A stretch of 64,000 nt of DNA from assembly GCF_015476115.1 (NCBI RefSeq), contig NZ_CP064295.1, forward strand, positions 1,296,001 through 1,360,000, given 5' to 3'. Shown in pieces: positions 36,340-45,975 of the stretch (position 1 is the stretch's first letter; each line of letters starts with the position of its first letter). This DNA comes from Aegicerativicinus sediminis. GTDB taxonomy: Bacteria; Bacteroidota; Bacteroidia; Flavobacteriales; Flavobacteriaceae. Under the pieces are notes generated by a model. It saw nothing but the letters and a program-made list of their open reading frames with translations. It ran no database searches and was not told the DNA's origin. The position numbers were made by a program, and so were the translations under genes.

Positions 36340-37200
36340 ATGAGACTGTACCCAATTGAAGCCGGGAATTTTAAGCTAGATGGAGGAGCCATGTTTGGTG
36401 TGGTGCCAAAATCTATTTGGAATAGAACCAATCCCGCAGATAGCAATAATATGATCGACATGGCCGCGAGATGTCTTCTCGTTGAAGATGGTGACCGGCT
36501 TATCCTTATCGATACGGGAATGGGCAATAAACAAAGCGAGAAATTCTTTGGTTACTACTATCTCTGGGGAGACCACAGTCTTGACAAATCCCTTCAAGAT
36601 ATTGGGTTCAGCCGAGACGATATTACAGATGTTTTTCTTACTCATTTACATTTCGATCATTGTGGGGGTTGCATTGAATACAATAAAGACAGGTCTATAT
36701 TAATTCCTGCTTTTAAAAATGCGACTTATTGGTCTAATGCCGATCATTGGCAATGGGCGGTGGAGCCTAACAAAAGGGAAAAAGCTTCCTTCTTGCGAGA
36801 AAACATTCAACCCATCAAAGAATCAGGTCAATTGCAATTTATAGACATCAAAAATTCAACCCCCTTTGAGGAATCACCCTTAGGGTTCAAGGTCTTTTTT
36901 GCAAGTGGACATACAGAAAAACAAATGATCCCTATCATCGAATACAACGGGATGACCATTTGCTTTGTGGCAGATTTAATCCCTACGGCAGGTCACCTTC
37001 CCTTGCCTTATGTAATGGGATATGATACCAGACCCCTTTTAACTTTAGATGAGAAAGAGCTTTTTTTAAATTTAGCCGCAAACAATAATTATTATCTCTT
37101 TTTAGAACATGATCCCAATAACCAAATCATTACAGTTCAACAAACTGAAAAAGGCGTAAGATTAAACGAAAGTTTAAGCTGTAATGATATTTTCAAATAA
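36340..37200 (+). CDS. Metallo-beta-lactamase-fold hydrolase
   Basis: The 286-residue protein carries the metal motif THLHFDHCGG with H102, H104, D106 and H107, an earlier LIDTGMGNK loop and later SGHTEKQMIP (third His) and VADLIPT (metal Asp). It is a cytosolic dinuclear zinc hydrolase of unknown substrate, close to quorum-lactonase or general MBL groups. It begins a plus-strand run followed after six bases by the S8 peptidase. Confidence 0.87.
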   Translation: MRLYPIEAGNFKLDGGAMFGVVPKSIWNRTNPADSNNMIDMAARCLLVEDGDRLILIDTGMGNKQSEKFFGYYYLWGDHSLDKSLQDIGFSRDDITDVFLTHLHFDHCGGCIEYNKDRSILIPAFKNATYWSNADHWQWAVEPNKREKASFLRENIQPIKESGQLQFIDIKNSTPFEESPLGFKVFFASGHTEKQMIPIIEYNGMTICFVADLIPTAGHLPLPYVMGYDTRPLLTLDEKELFLNLAANNNYYLFLEHDPNNQIITVQQTEKGVRLNESLSCNDIFK

Positions 37201-37206
37201 TAGCTA

Positions 37207-38820
37207 ATGAACATATTTAGATCTATATCAATTTTAAGCGTCGCCCTTTTTGGGCTTTTGTTAAGTGGCTGTGGCGGTACAGCTCCTATCATTTCAACTC
37301 CGGTTGAAAATATTGATAAGGTGCCTCAAAAATTCACTATGCTAAGTGATGCTGAACTTAAGATTTGGGGTCAGTTAGACTTGGTTCAAGACACTGTACC
37401 AGGAATGAGTGTTATTAAAGCGTATGATGAAATTATTAAAAACCGTAAGGGAACCACTGTTGTGGTAGCGGTAATTGATGGTGGTATCGATATTAACCAT
37501 GAGGATTTAAAAAATGTTATGTGGCGCAATCCAGGTGAAAAACCAGGAAACAATAAAGATGATGATAACAATGGTTATGTGGACGATATTCATGGTTGGA
37601 ATTTCCTGGGAGATACCTATCATGAACAATTAGAATATGTTAGGTTATTGGCAAAAGGAGATATTTCTGCACCGCGTTATGCTGCGGCTCAAGCCGAATA
37701 TACTAGGGAATTCAACAAATATTCTGGGTATGCACGTCAGTACGAACAAGTAAATGAACAATTTAATCAAGCAGATGAGGCCGTTTCAAAGTATTTAAAC
37801 AAGAAAAATTATACGGTTGAAGAAGTAAGATCTATAAAAACTGAGGATGCAAGTTTAAAACAGTCCGTCCAAATCATCAGTTATTTTATGAATGATTATG
37901 AGAATATCAGTGAGGTAAGAGAAAGTTTGGCGGAAGACACAAAAACCATTCAAGACCGCTTAAATTATCACCTAAATAAAGAATATAAAGGAAGAAAAAC
38001 AGGGGATAATCCAGATGATATTAGTGACGTCCCATACGGAAACAACAATATTAGACCTCCGCATGCAAATGAAACCCATGGTACTATGGTAGCAGGTGTT
38101 ATAGCTGCCGAACGAAATAACGGAATAGGAATCAATGGAGTTGCAAATAATGTAAAAATTATGGGGATTAGGGCGGTTCCTGACGGCGATGAATACGATA
38201 AAGATGTTGCTTTGGGTATAAGATATGCAGTAGATAATGGTGCCAAGGTTGTAAATATGAGTTTCGGAAAATACTACAGCCCACATTCCGACTGGACACA
38301 AGATGCCATAAAATATGCGGCCTCTAAAGATGTGTTGTTAGTTATATCTGCAGGGAATGATGCTTATGATATTGATTCGAAAATTACCTACCCGAATGAT
38401 ATTTCTGCAGGTTCAACTGAAATTTCGGATAATATGATTTCTGTTGGCGCCTTAGCGGATACCTATGGATCTAATGTTGTTGCAGATTATTCTAATTACG
38501 GGAGAAAAAATGTGGATGTGTTCGCTCCAGGCTCTGACATCTACACAACGGAACCAAATAACCAATATGAATTTGTTGATGGTACTTCATTTGCTTCCCC
38601 TAATGTTGCGGGAGTTGCTGCCATGATACGCTCTTGGTTTCCAGATTTAACAGCCTCTCAGGTAAAAAAGGTAATTATGGATTCAGGTTTGGCGATTACA
38701 CCAAAAGTTGTTGTGGGAGGCGATAGTTCCTCAATTAAAAGTTTTGGTGACCTATCAAAATCTGGCAAAATTGTGAATTTGTATAACGCCATGATTTTGG
38801 CAGATAAAATATCTAAATAA
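37207..38820 (+). CDS. Subtilisin-like S8 peptidase, lipoprotein, with a long insert
   Basis: The 537-residue protein has a lipobox (LLLSGC) and the catalytic triad D91 (VAVIDGGIDINH), H291 (HGTMVAGVIAAE) and S461 (GTSFASPNVAGVAA). About 200 residues separate Asp and His, where typical subtilases have 30-70. The insert is rich in charged helix and Gln/Glu (region 125-250). It should cut protein at the cell surface. It lies six bases after the MBL gene and 14 before the M1 peptidase, so the three may be one operon. Confidence 0.92.
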   Translation: MNIFRSISILSVALFGLLLSGCGGTAPIISTPVENIDKVPQKFTMLSDAELKIWGQLDLVQDTVPGMSVIKAYDEIIKNRKGTTVVVAVIDGGIDINHEDLKNVMWRNPGEKPGNNKDDDNNGYVDDIHGWNFLGDTYHEQLEYVRLLAKGDISAPRYAAAQAEYTREFNKYSGYARQYEQVNEQFNQADEAVSKYLNKKNYTVEEVRSIKTEDASLKQSVQIISYFMNDYENISEVRESLAEDTKTIQDRLNYHLNKEYKGRKTGDNPDDISDVPYGNNNIRPPHANETHGTMVAGVIAAERNNGIGINGVANNVKIMGIRAVPDGDEYDKDVALGIRYAVDNGAKVVNMSFGKYYSPHSDWTQDAIKYAASKDVLLVISAGNDAYDIDSKITYPNDISAGSTEISDNMISVGALADTYGSNVVADYSNYGRKNVDVFAPGSDIYTTEPNNQYEFVDGTSFASPNVAGVAAMIRSWFPDLTASQVKKVIMDSGLAITPKVVVGGDSSSIKSFGDLSKSGKIVNLYNAMILADKISK

Positions 38821-38834
38821 TAGAATTTCTCCCC

Positions 38835-40736
38835 ATGATTAAATTCTCAACCATCTTATCCTTTGCGTTAGTAATAGGTATTGGCATATCTACAAACGGA
38901 CAAAATTATGACAGTCGTTATAAATCAGAATTAGTTCCTTCTTATTGGCAGCAGAAAGTATCTTATAAAATGGATATTGACATGGATGTTACCAATTGGC
39001 AATACAAAGGAACCCAAGAATTGGTCTACACAAATAACTCACCCGACACCTTGACTAAGGTTTTTTATCATTTGTATCCAAATGCCTTTCAACCCGGAAG
39101 TGAGATGGACGAAAGATTACAGCAAATACCAGATCCAGACCGAAGAATGGTCAATAATTTAGGAACCCGTGAGGAACCTGTATATGAAAGCAGGATCGCA
39201 AAGCTCAAGGATGATGAAATTGGATATATACGTGTTGTAAAATTAAAACAAGACGGTCGTAAAGTTGATTATTCGGTTGAAGGGACTATTCTTGAAGTAA
39301 CATTGCAAAATCCTATTTTACCAGGAAAATCTACAACTTTCGAGATGGAATTTGATGCCCAGGTTCCTGTCCAAATTAGACGCTCAGGCCGACAAAATAA
39401 AGAAGGGGTTGCACTCAGCATGGCTCAATGGTATCCTAAATTAGCAGAGTATGATACCCAAGGTTGGCATGCGGATCCATATATTTTTAGAGAATTTTAT
39501 GGTGTTTGGGGTGATTTTGATGTAAAAATAACAATAGATAAAGATTTCACAATTGGAGGGACAGGTTATCTACAAAATCCTAATGAAATTGGCCATGGTT
39601 ACCAGGAACAAGGGATTATTGTCGATAATAGTAAAAAGGATAAATTAACTTGGCATTTTTTCGCGCCTAATGTACATGACTTTACTTGGGCAGCTGACGA
39701 TAATTATATCCACGACACCCTTAAAATGGAAAATGGACCAACTCTTCATTTTCTTTACAAAGACAACCCTGATATTTTAGAAAACTGGAAGGCATTACAG
39801 CCAAAAACAGCTTCCTTAATGAACTATTTTTCTGAACATGTTGGTGAATACCCATATAAACAATATTCCGTTATCCAAGGAGGTGATGGAGGTATGGAAT
39901 ATGCCATGTGTACCCTTATCACAGGAAATAGAAGGCTTGGTAGCTTGGTCGGGGTTACAGCCCATGAATTGGCCCATTCCTGGTTTCAATTTTTGTTGGG
40001 CACCAACGAATTGCTTTATGGGTGGATGGATGAAGGATTTACTGATTACATTTCAGCTTATGCCATGGATTCTATTAACGATACAAACGCTATAAATCCT
40101 GTTGCTGCATCCTATAAAAGTTATGATAGATTGGTGGCAAGTGGTTATGAACAGCCCCTTTCAACCCATGCAGATCGGTTTTCATCAAATTCAGCTTATA
40201 GTGTTTATAAGAAAGGAGCTGTCTTTTTAGGACAATTAGGCTATATTATAGGAAAGGAGAATTTAAATAAAACCCTTAAATCCTATTTTAAACATTGGTC
40301 GTTCAAGCATCCAACCCCATATAATTTTATTCGTATCGCAGAACGTGAATCTGGTTTACAATTGAAATGGTATATCGAAGATTGGATCAATACTGTTTAC
40401 ACCGTGGATTATGCAATTACGGATATTGATACCTATAATAATGCTGCTAAGGTTACATTGAAACGAATTGGCGAAATGATGATGCCTGTTGACTTAATGG
40501 TTGAATATGCCGATGGGACTAAATCTTATTATAACATTCCGCTTAGGCGCATGAGAGGGAATAAGCCGTTGTCAAAAAATGAAGAGGTGTTACCTGATTG
40601 GCCTTGGGCTCAACCGACCTATACTTTTAATTTGAAGAAAGGAAATAAACAAATTAATTCTATTGTAATAGATCCTGATCAATTTTCGGCAGATATAAAT
40701 CGAAGTAACAATCGCCTTGATTTAAATTCGTTGTAG
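38835..40736 (+). CDS. M1-family metallopeptidase
   Basis: The 633-residue protein has a signal peptide (ending near TNGQ), then an M1 peptidase domain. The zinc ligands are HELAH with H377 and H381 plus E400 (GWMDEGFTDY), a normal HExxH-x18-E arrangement, preceded by a GGMEYAM exopeptidase segment. It should remove N-terminal residues from peptides in the periplasm or outside. It ends a peptidase run, with the last bases touching an opposed gene. Confidence 0.93.
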   Translation: MIKFSTILSFALVIGIGISTNGQNYDSRYKSELVPSYWQQKVSYKMDIDMDVTNWQYKGTQELVYTNNSPDTLTKVFYHLYPNAFQPGSEMDERLQQIPDPDRRMVNNLGTREEPVYESRIAKLKDDEIGYIRVVKLKQDGRKVDYSVEGTILEVTLQNPILPGKSTTFEMEFDAQVPVQIRRSGRQNKEGVALSMAQWYPKLAEYDTQGWHADPYIFREFYGVWGDFDVKITIDKDFTIGGTGYLQNPNEIGHGYQEQGIIVDNSKKDKLTWHFFAPNVHDFTWAADDNYIHDTLKMENGPTLHFLYKDNPDILENWKALQPKTASLMNYFSEHVGEYPYKQYSVIQGGDGGMEYAMCTLITGNRRLGSLVGVTAHELAHSWFQFLLGTNELLYGWMDEGFTDYISAYAMDSINDTNAINPVAASYKSYDRLVASGYEQPLSTHADRFSSNSAYSVYKKGAVFLGQLGYIIGKENLNKTLKSYFKHWSFKHPTPYNFIRIAERESGLQLKWYIEDWINTVYTVDYAITDIDTYNNAAKVTLKRIGEMMMPVDLMVEYADGTKSYYNIPLRRMRGNKPLSKNEEVLPDWPWAQPTYTFNLKKGNKQINSIVIDPDQFSADINRSNNRLDLNSL

Positions 40737-41924
40737 TTATTTAAACCAATTTTCGTTTTTATACATTTTTGTTTTTGCAATTCGTTCCCGGTTGTAGGCC
40801 AATATCCTATTTTCGTCTAGTTGCTTTTGTCTGTAACCAAAAAGGTGAAAAATTTCCCGAGGAAACAAAAAGGCTATTTTGGTATTTATCATCAAACAAT
40901 CTTTTTTTTTGTCTTTCCATGATATACCTGGCAGTAGGGGCATTAAACCATCTAATTTTAATGGCCTAAGTTTTACGGAAAGCCAAAAGAATAATTTTGG
41001 TATGGTCCGGATTATAAAAAACGCTTCCGAACCTTGTTTTTGATAGAGAGGCATAAAAATTCTTCCGAATGAGGGTGATGCTATTTCAATTCCATTTTTT
41101 GTTCCTAAAACCTCCCCATTAGCAACTAATTGGAAACTTGCGTATCCTTGAGCCATAGTATAGTGGTCATTCTCATTGAGTTTCTCTGTGTACATTACCT
41201 CAAAAAGGTGGTCGATGTTTTTACATCTATTTTGAAGAATGTTAAATGCAGCGCCTTTAAAAATAAGTGCGTTTTTTTTAACAACCCCTGCGGTCTTTAT
41301 GACTAAAGAAATAAAAGCTTTACAATTTTCTATGGAATCATGGCTATTGTGTTGACCAGCCTCAAAGCCTAAGGAAACATATCCAAGGCTGTTTATATAA
41401 CTAAGTAACGGACCAGATAGAAATTCCTCAATGCCTAAAACAGTTGCTACAGGAAATTGCTCTGAAAATTTTCGGTTAATTAGTGCGTCATTAATGGTTA
41501 TAAAAGGTGGGCTCTCACTTGAGGTTGTATGTAAATCAATGAAATAATAAGGCCCCTTGGATTGTCTTAATATTTGGTTGATTAGATCAAATAATTCCTT
41601 TTGTTGTTTTTGGTCTACTGATAATTGACTTCCGTTTTCTAGCTGTCTAATTTGTTTAGGTGTCCAAAGACGATTGAGGTCTACATCCAAAAATCGCTGT
41701 TTTTTTTCTAAGGCGGGTATATTACCCAAAATACCATAGCATTGTCCTTTATTAATATTCTTATTAATATCGTTGGCGAGTTCTTGTAGAGCGTATATGC
41801 CGGCAGGCTCATTTCCGTGGATTCCTGCAAAAAAAACTACCGTCGGTCCTGTTTTTTTGGAATCTGCATGAAACAAAATCCTTTTCAACTCTATTTGGTT
41901 TTCTATTTCCAATACTTTTTGCAT
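40737..41924 (-). CDS. Succinylglutamate desuccinylase/aspartoacylase-like (AstE/AspA) zinc hydrolase
   Basis: The 395-residue protein has the AstE/AspA-type metal site: FFAGIHGNEPAGIYALQ at about residue 35, and a later EAGQHNSHDS segment. I chose the ATG of MQKVLEIENQIELKR, which starts one base after the preceding gene's stop. An upstream in-frame ATG would lie within that gene. The deacylation substrate is unknown, and it is paired with the GCS2-CBS protein, so an amide or peptide-bond product of that ligase-like protein is a possible substrate. Confidence 0.82.
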   Translation of the reverse strand: MQKVLEIENQIELKRILFHADSKKTGPTVVFFAGIHGNEPAGIYALQELANDINKNINKGQCYGILGNIPALEKKQRFLDVDLNRLWTPKQIRQLENGSQLSVDQKQQKELFDLINQILRQSKGPYYFIDLHTTSSESPPFITINDALINRKFSEQFPVATVLGIEEFLSGPLLSYINSLGYVSLGFEAGQHNSHDSIENCKAFISLVIKTAGVVKKNALIFKGAAFNILQNRCKNIDHLFEVMYTEKLNENDHYTMAQGYASFQLVANGEVLGTKNGIEIASPSFGRIFMPLYQKQGSEAFFIIRTIPKLFFWLSVKLRPLKLDGLMPLLPGISWKDKKKDCLMINTKIAFLFPREIFHLFGYRQKQLDENRILAYNRERIAKTKMYKNENWFK

Positions 41925-41925
41925 G

Positions 41926-43779
41926 TTATTTTGGAAAGTCTCGAGAAGTAATAATACCCACCAATTTGTCATTCCTTAAAACGGGTAAAGAATGAAAGTT
42001 ATTCAATTCCATAAGACTTTTAGCCTGTTCGATAGTTTCATATTCCGTGATGGTAATAGGATTTTCAACCATATAATCCTCAATAGAATAATTCCTCAAT
42101 TGCGCATCGTCTAAATCCTGAATATCAGTCCACGATAATAACCCAATTAATTGTTGGTCACAATTTATTATAGGAAGATGATGTATGTTTTTCCATTCCA
42201 TAATATCATGTGCAAATTGTAGACTATCAGTTAAATCTGCTGTAAAGACAGAAAACGACATGTGATTTTTTATTTCATCAGGAACTTCAAAATCTTTGGT
42301 TTGGCTAATATCTAATACCGCCCATCTGCCAACGGGGTAATCCATCCGTTGCTTTTCAAACATAAAAGACGTCAACAATTGTGAGGCTTTATATGCCTTA
42401 TGCTTTTTTAAAAGATTTCTAAAACTCTTAGTAATCCATGTAGATCCAGTATTGTATGCAATTCTCCTCTCTATAATGCTTAAATAAAAATCCGCCTCGT
42501 CCTTATCAACATTACTCCTTATCAAACCTTTATATGCAATTGGAAGTAATTCATTTAAAATCAATTGATCCACGGCAACTAATTTATTGTCCCATCTCAT
42601 CTGGGTGGCAAGTCCATAACGCGCAGCGGCATAAAAATTATTCTTTACATCCTTGTAGTGCCAATTGGATGTAATCTCATTCATATCCTTCGGTCTACCC
42701 ATCATTAATCCAATCCAAAATACCATATTAGCTATTTCATCTTTTAAGGTTGGACCAGATGGTATATACCTGTTTTCTATTCTCAGATGGGGTTTGTCAT
42801 TGAAAACCCCATAACAGGGACGGTTCCACCTATAAACAGTTCCATTATGAAGATTAAGAGCTTTTAATCGTGGGGTTTCGTTGTTGTTTAACAACTCTAC
42901 ACTATCCCTAAGGTATTCTGAAGTTAGCAAACTTCTATAGCCAAAAACGTTTTCCTTAAAAATATCTACGACATTCCCCTTATGCCAATCATTGCCAAAG
43001 CTTACCCGAGAATGTTTATGGTTTAATAGGTTAGAACGTGCTCTAGTATCAATACTTTGTGAAAATAAGGCGATTCGGGTTTCAGCCCATAACTCTTTCC
43101 CAAATAATAAGGGTGAATTAGTTGCAGCCGCCAATACCGGAGCCGATATTGTTTGTGCCCAATTATAACTATCCACAAATTCATCGGGGCTTACCTGTAA
43201 ATGCATTTGAAAGCTCGTATTACAACCTTCTAACATAACAGAATCATGCATTAGGTTAAATTCATCTGCTCCCCTAATATGAATCATGAAATCTTGTTTA
43301 CGAGATTCTTTGATGGCTTCATTCAATACAGAATAACGCGGAACTGGTGTCATATTTTCTAGAGAAATATGTTTTGTACTAAGCGTTGGTAATATTCCTG
43401 TTAAAACAATATTTCCACCAAGAGATTCAGCGGCTTTTTGTGCCTTTCCGAGCTTTCCTTTCATTTGATCGTGAAGTAGGGAAAAACATGAGCTCCGTAA
43501 TTCTAAAGGATTTAGGTTTAATTCTAAATTATAACTTCCTATTTCGGTAGTAAAGTCAGAATCATTTAAAATATCTAGGACCTCCAAACCTATATTAAAA
43601 GGCATAAATCTTTTATTGGTTAAACAGAATTCCTGTTCTGCACCAATACGAATTGTATACTTGTCGATTTGATCGCCTTCTAACATCATTTGAAGGGCTT
43701 GAAGATCTTTCAACAAATGATTCATGTAATGCGCACGATCCTCCTTTGATGTTAACTTTGACACGTTTAACTGACCCAT
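41926..43779 (-). CDS. Glutamate-cysteine-ligase-like (GCS2) protein with two CBS domains
   Basis: The 617-residue protein joins a GCS2-like carboxylate-amine ligase domain (about residues 1-480; IGAEQEFCL and ENRYIPSGPT are recognisable) to a pair of CBS motifs (about 500-617; VFTADLTDSLQFAHDIM, SIEDYMVENPITITEYETIEQAKSLM). CBS pairs bind adenine nucleotides, so the ligase may be regulated by energy charge. The partner AstE-like hydrolase starts one base after the stop. Glutathione synthesis is not certain, as the fused family may make other gamma-glutamyl products. Confidence 0.85.
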   Translation of the reverse strand: MGQLNVSKLTSKEDRAHYMNHLLKDLQALQMMLEGDQIDKYTIRIGAEQEFCLTNKRFMPFNIGLEVLDILNDSDFTTEIGSYNLELNLNPLELRSSCFSLLHDQMKGKLGKAQKAAESLGGNIVLTGILPTLSTKHISLENMTPVPRYSVLNEAIKESRKQDFMIHIRGADEFNLMHDSVMLEGCNTSFQMHLQVSPDEFVDSYNWAQTISAPVLAAATNSPLLFGKELWAETRIALFSQSIDTRARSNLLNHKHSRVSFGNDWHKGNVVDIFKENVFGYRSLLTSEYLRDSVELLNNNETPRLKALNLHNGTVYRWNRPCYGVFNDKPHLRIENRYIPSGPTLKDEIANMVFWIGLMMGRPKDMNEITSNWHYKDVKNNFYAAARYGLATQMRWDNKLVAVDQLILNELLPIAYKGLIRSNVDKDEADFYLSIIERRIAYNTGSTWITKSFRNLLKKHKAYKASQLLTSFMFEKQRMDYPVGRWAVLDISQTKDFEVPDEIKNHMSFSVFTADLTDSLQFAHDIMEWKNIHHLPIINCDQQLIGLLSWTDIQDLDDAQLRNYSIEDYMVENPITITEYETIEQAKSLMELNNFHSLPVLRNDKLVGIITSRDFPK

Positions 43780-43877
43780 AGGCTAAATCTTCAATTATCC
43801 GAAATTACTATTTCATAAGGCCAATTATTATGACATTTGTCATTGAAACAGTCTCTTTAAAGGGCTCGCTTTTTTAG

Positions 43878-43885
43878 TATTTTTG
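43878..43885 (+). promoter_or_regulatory. Candidate -7 box of rnpA
   Basis: TATTTTTG fits TAnnTTTG and lies 15 bases before the rnpA start. Confidence 0.4.
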
Positions 43886-43900
43886 CTATATAAATCATTT

Positions 43901-44269
43901 ATGCGCTATACCTATAAAAAAAATGAAAAGCTCAAAAACAAGCGTTTAATAGACGCTCTGTTTTCAGAAGGTAAATCCATTTCGGTATATCCTTTAAGAA
44001 TGATTTATATTTCATTACCAGAAGAGCAAAACAAAATATGGAAGGTTGGGGTAAGCGTAAGTAAACGTTCCTTTAAAAGGGCGGTTGATAGGAACCGAAT
44101 AAAGCGCTTGATGCGAGAATGTTACCGGCTTAACAAACCACATTTTTTTAACAACATTTCAAGAAGCAGTGCGTTTATGATTTTGTATCTTGGTAATGAA
44201 ACTTATGATTTTGATGCCCTAAACACCAAAATGAAACAACTTTTAAAACAATTTGTTTCAAAAAACTAA
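43901..44269 (+). CDS. rnpA: Ribonuclease P protein component
   Basis: The RNase P protein subunit of 122 residues cooperates with the RNA subunit to cut tRNA 5' leaders. I chose the ATG giving MRYTYKKNEKLKNKR, since this matches family starts and an upstream ATG falls on the promoter. The RNR motif region is present (KRAVDRNRIKRLMREC), with FEAL-like and SVSKRSFKRA segments. rpmH and yidC, frequent partners, are not adjacent. It is followed after 17 bases by the CtpA-like protease. Confidence 0.92.
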   Translation: MRYTYKKNEKLKNKRLIDALFSEGKSISVYPLRMIYISLPEEQNKIWKVGVSVSKRSFKRAVDRNRIKRLMRECYRLNKPHFFNNISRSSAFMILYLGNETYDFDALNTKMKQLLKQFVSKN

Positions 44270-44286
44270 CTAAAGAGTTATTCCCT

Positions 44287-45921
44287 ATGAAAAAGAACCG
44301 CTTAAAAAAATATCTTCTACCCTTTATTCTCGTTATTCTTTTAATAACAACCTCTGCATTTAAAAGTGATTTCTTTGAAATTGCTAAACAAATAGAGATT
44401 TTCACCACAATGTTTAAGGAATTAAATATGAATTATGTGGATGACACAAATCCTGGTGATTTAATGGATACAGCCATAAAAAGCATGTTGAATGATTTGG
44501 ATCCGTATACCAATTTCATGAACGAACAGGATGTTGAAGCGGCAAGAATAAATAATACTGGTGATTATTCTGGTATCGGCGCTAGTATTCTTACACTTAA
44601 GGACAAACTTGTTATCATGGAAACCTATAAAGATTTTCCAGCTGATAAGGCCGGTTTAAAACCTGGTGATGAGATTATAAAAGTTGATAATATTTCTGTT
44701 GCTGATTTTAAGGAAGACGCTGGAAATTTATTACAGGGAGCTGAAGGTTCTACGGTTAATTTAACTTATTTACGCCAAGGGCAAACAAATAATGCGGTTG
44801 TAAAAAGAGAATCCGTAGAAATCCATGCGGTTCCCCATTATGCCATGATGGATGGTGAAGTAGGTTATATAGTGTTACGTAAATTCAATGAAAAGGCATC
44901 TTCAGAAACTATCAGGGCTCTTAGAGAACTTAAAGGTGAAGGTGCTAAAAAGATTATTTTAGATTTAAGAGGCAATCCCGGTGGTTTACTTTCGGAGGCA
45001 GTGAATCTGGTTAATATATTCGTTCCACAAAACCAGTTGGTGGTATCAACAAAATCTAAAGTTGAGAAATACAACAAAACTTACTATACCCAAAAACAAC
45101 CAATTGATACTGAAATTCCCTTGGTGGTTTTAATTGATGGTAGAAGTGCTTCGGCTAGTGAAATTGTCGCAGGTGCATTACAAGACTTGGATAGGGCTGT
45201 TATTGTTGGTTCTCGAAGCTTTGGAAAAGGTTTGGTACAACGGCCAAAACCTTTGGTATATGGAACCCAAATGAAGATAACAATCTCGAGATATTATACC
45301 CCATCAGGTCGCTGTATACAGGCCTTGGATTACTGGCACAGGGATGAAGATGGTGAAGCTACAAGAATTTCACAGGATAAGTATAATGCCTTCAAAACGC
45401 GCAATGGTCGCACCGTATTTGATGGTGGTGGAATTGAACCAGATGTTAAAATGTCTGAATCTATCTATAGCCCAATAACAACCGCTATATTGGATGATTA
45501 TTTAATTTTCAATTATGCCACTCAATATTATTATAACAATAAGGTAACCGATTTAGAATCGTTTAAACTAACAGATGCAGATTTTAATAAGTTTAAGGAT
45601 TATTTAAAAAAGGAGAATTTTAGCTTTGAAACTACTACTGAAGAGGCTTTCTCAGAAGCTTTTGATGTAGCAAGCAAAGAAAAAATGGAGGTTGTTGTTA
45701 CTGATGAATATAATAAATTGATAAATGCAATTAAAAATTACAAGAATACGGCAATAGATATGAATAAATCCCAATTAATGGATTTACTTGCAGATGAGAT
45801 TGTTAAGAGATATTTTTATAGGGAAGGATTGTATGATTATTATTTAGACAATAATCCTGAAATTAAAAAAGCTTCAGAAATTTTAATAAATTCATCATCA
45901 TATTCAAAATATTTAAAGTAA
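44287..45921 (+). CDS. C-terminal processing peptidase (CtpA/S41), PDZ-containing
   Basis: The 544-residue periplasmic serine protease has an N-terminal TM or signal segment, a helical DDLDPYT-like start (DLDPYTNFM), a PDZ domain (YSGIGASILTLKDKLVIMETYKDFPADKAGLKPGDEIIKVDN), and the S41 core with DLRGNPGG and the catalytic DGRSASASEIVAGALQD with Lys in SRSFGKGLVQ. It probably trims C termini of envelope proteins. A C-terminal extension of about 150 residues carries no obvious domain. Confidence 0.93.
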   Translation: MKKNRLKKYLLPFILVILLITTSAFKSDFFEIAKQIEIFTTMFKELNMNYVDDTNPGDLMDTAIKSMLNDLDPYTNFMNEQDVEAARINNTGDYSGIGASILTLKDKLVIMETYKDFPADKAGLKPGDEIIKVDNISVADFKEDAGNLLQGAEGSTVNLTYLRQGQTNNAVVKRESVEIHAVPHYAMMDGEVGYIVLRKFNEKASSETIRALRELKGEGAKKIILDLRGNPGGLLSEAVNLVNIFVPQNQLVVSTKSKVEKYNKTYYTQKQPIDTEIPLVVLIDGRSASASEIVAGALQDLDRAVIVGSRSFGKGLVQRPKPLVYGTQMKITISRYYTPSGRCIQALDYWHRDEDGEATRISQDKYNAFKTRNGRTVFDGGGIEPDVKMSESIYSPITTAILDDYLIFNYATQYYYNNKVTDLESFKLTDADFNKFKDYLKKENFSFETTTEEAFSEAFDVASKEKMEVVVTDEYNKLINAIKNYKNTAIDMNKSQLMDLLADEIVKRYFYREGLYDYYLDNNPEIKKASEILINSSSYSKYLK

Positions 45922-45975
45922 AACCCTTATAAATATTAAGAATCTGCTATATTTATGCCCCAATAAATATAAAAA

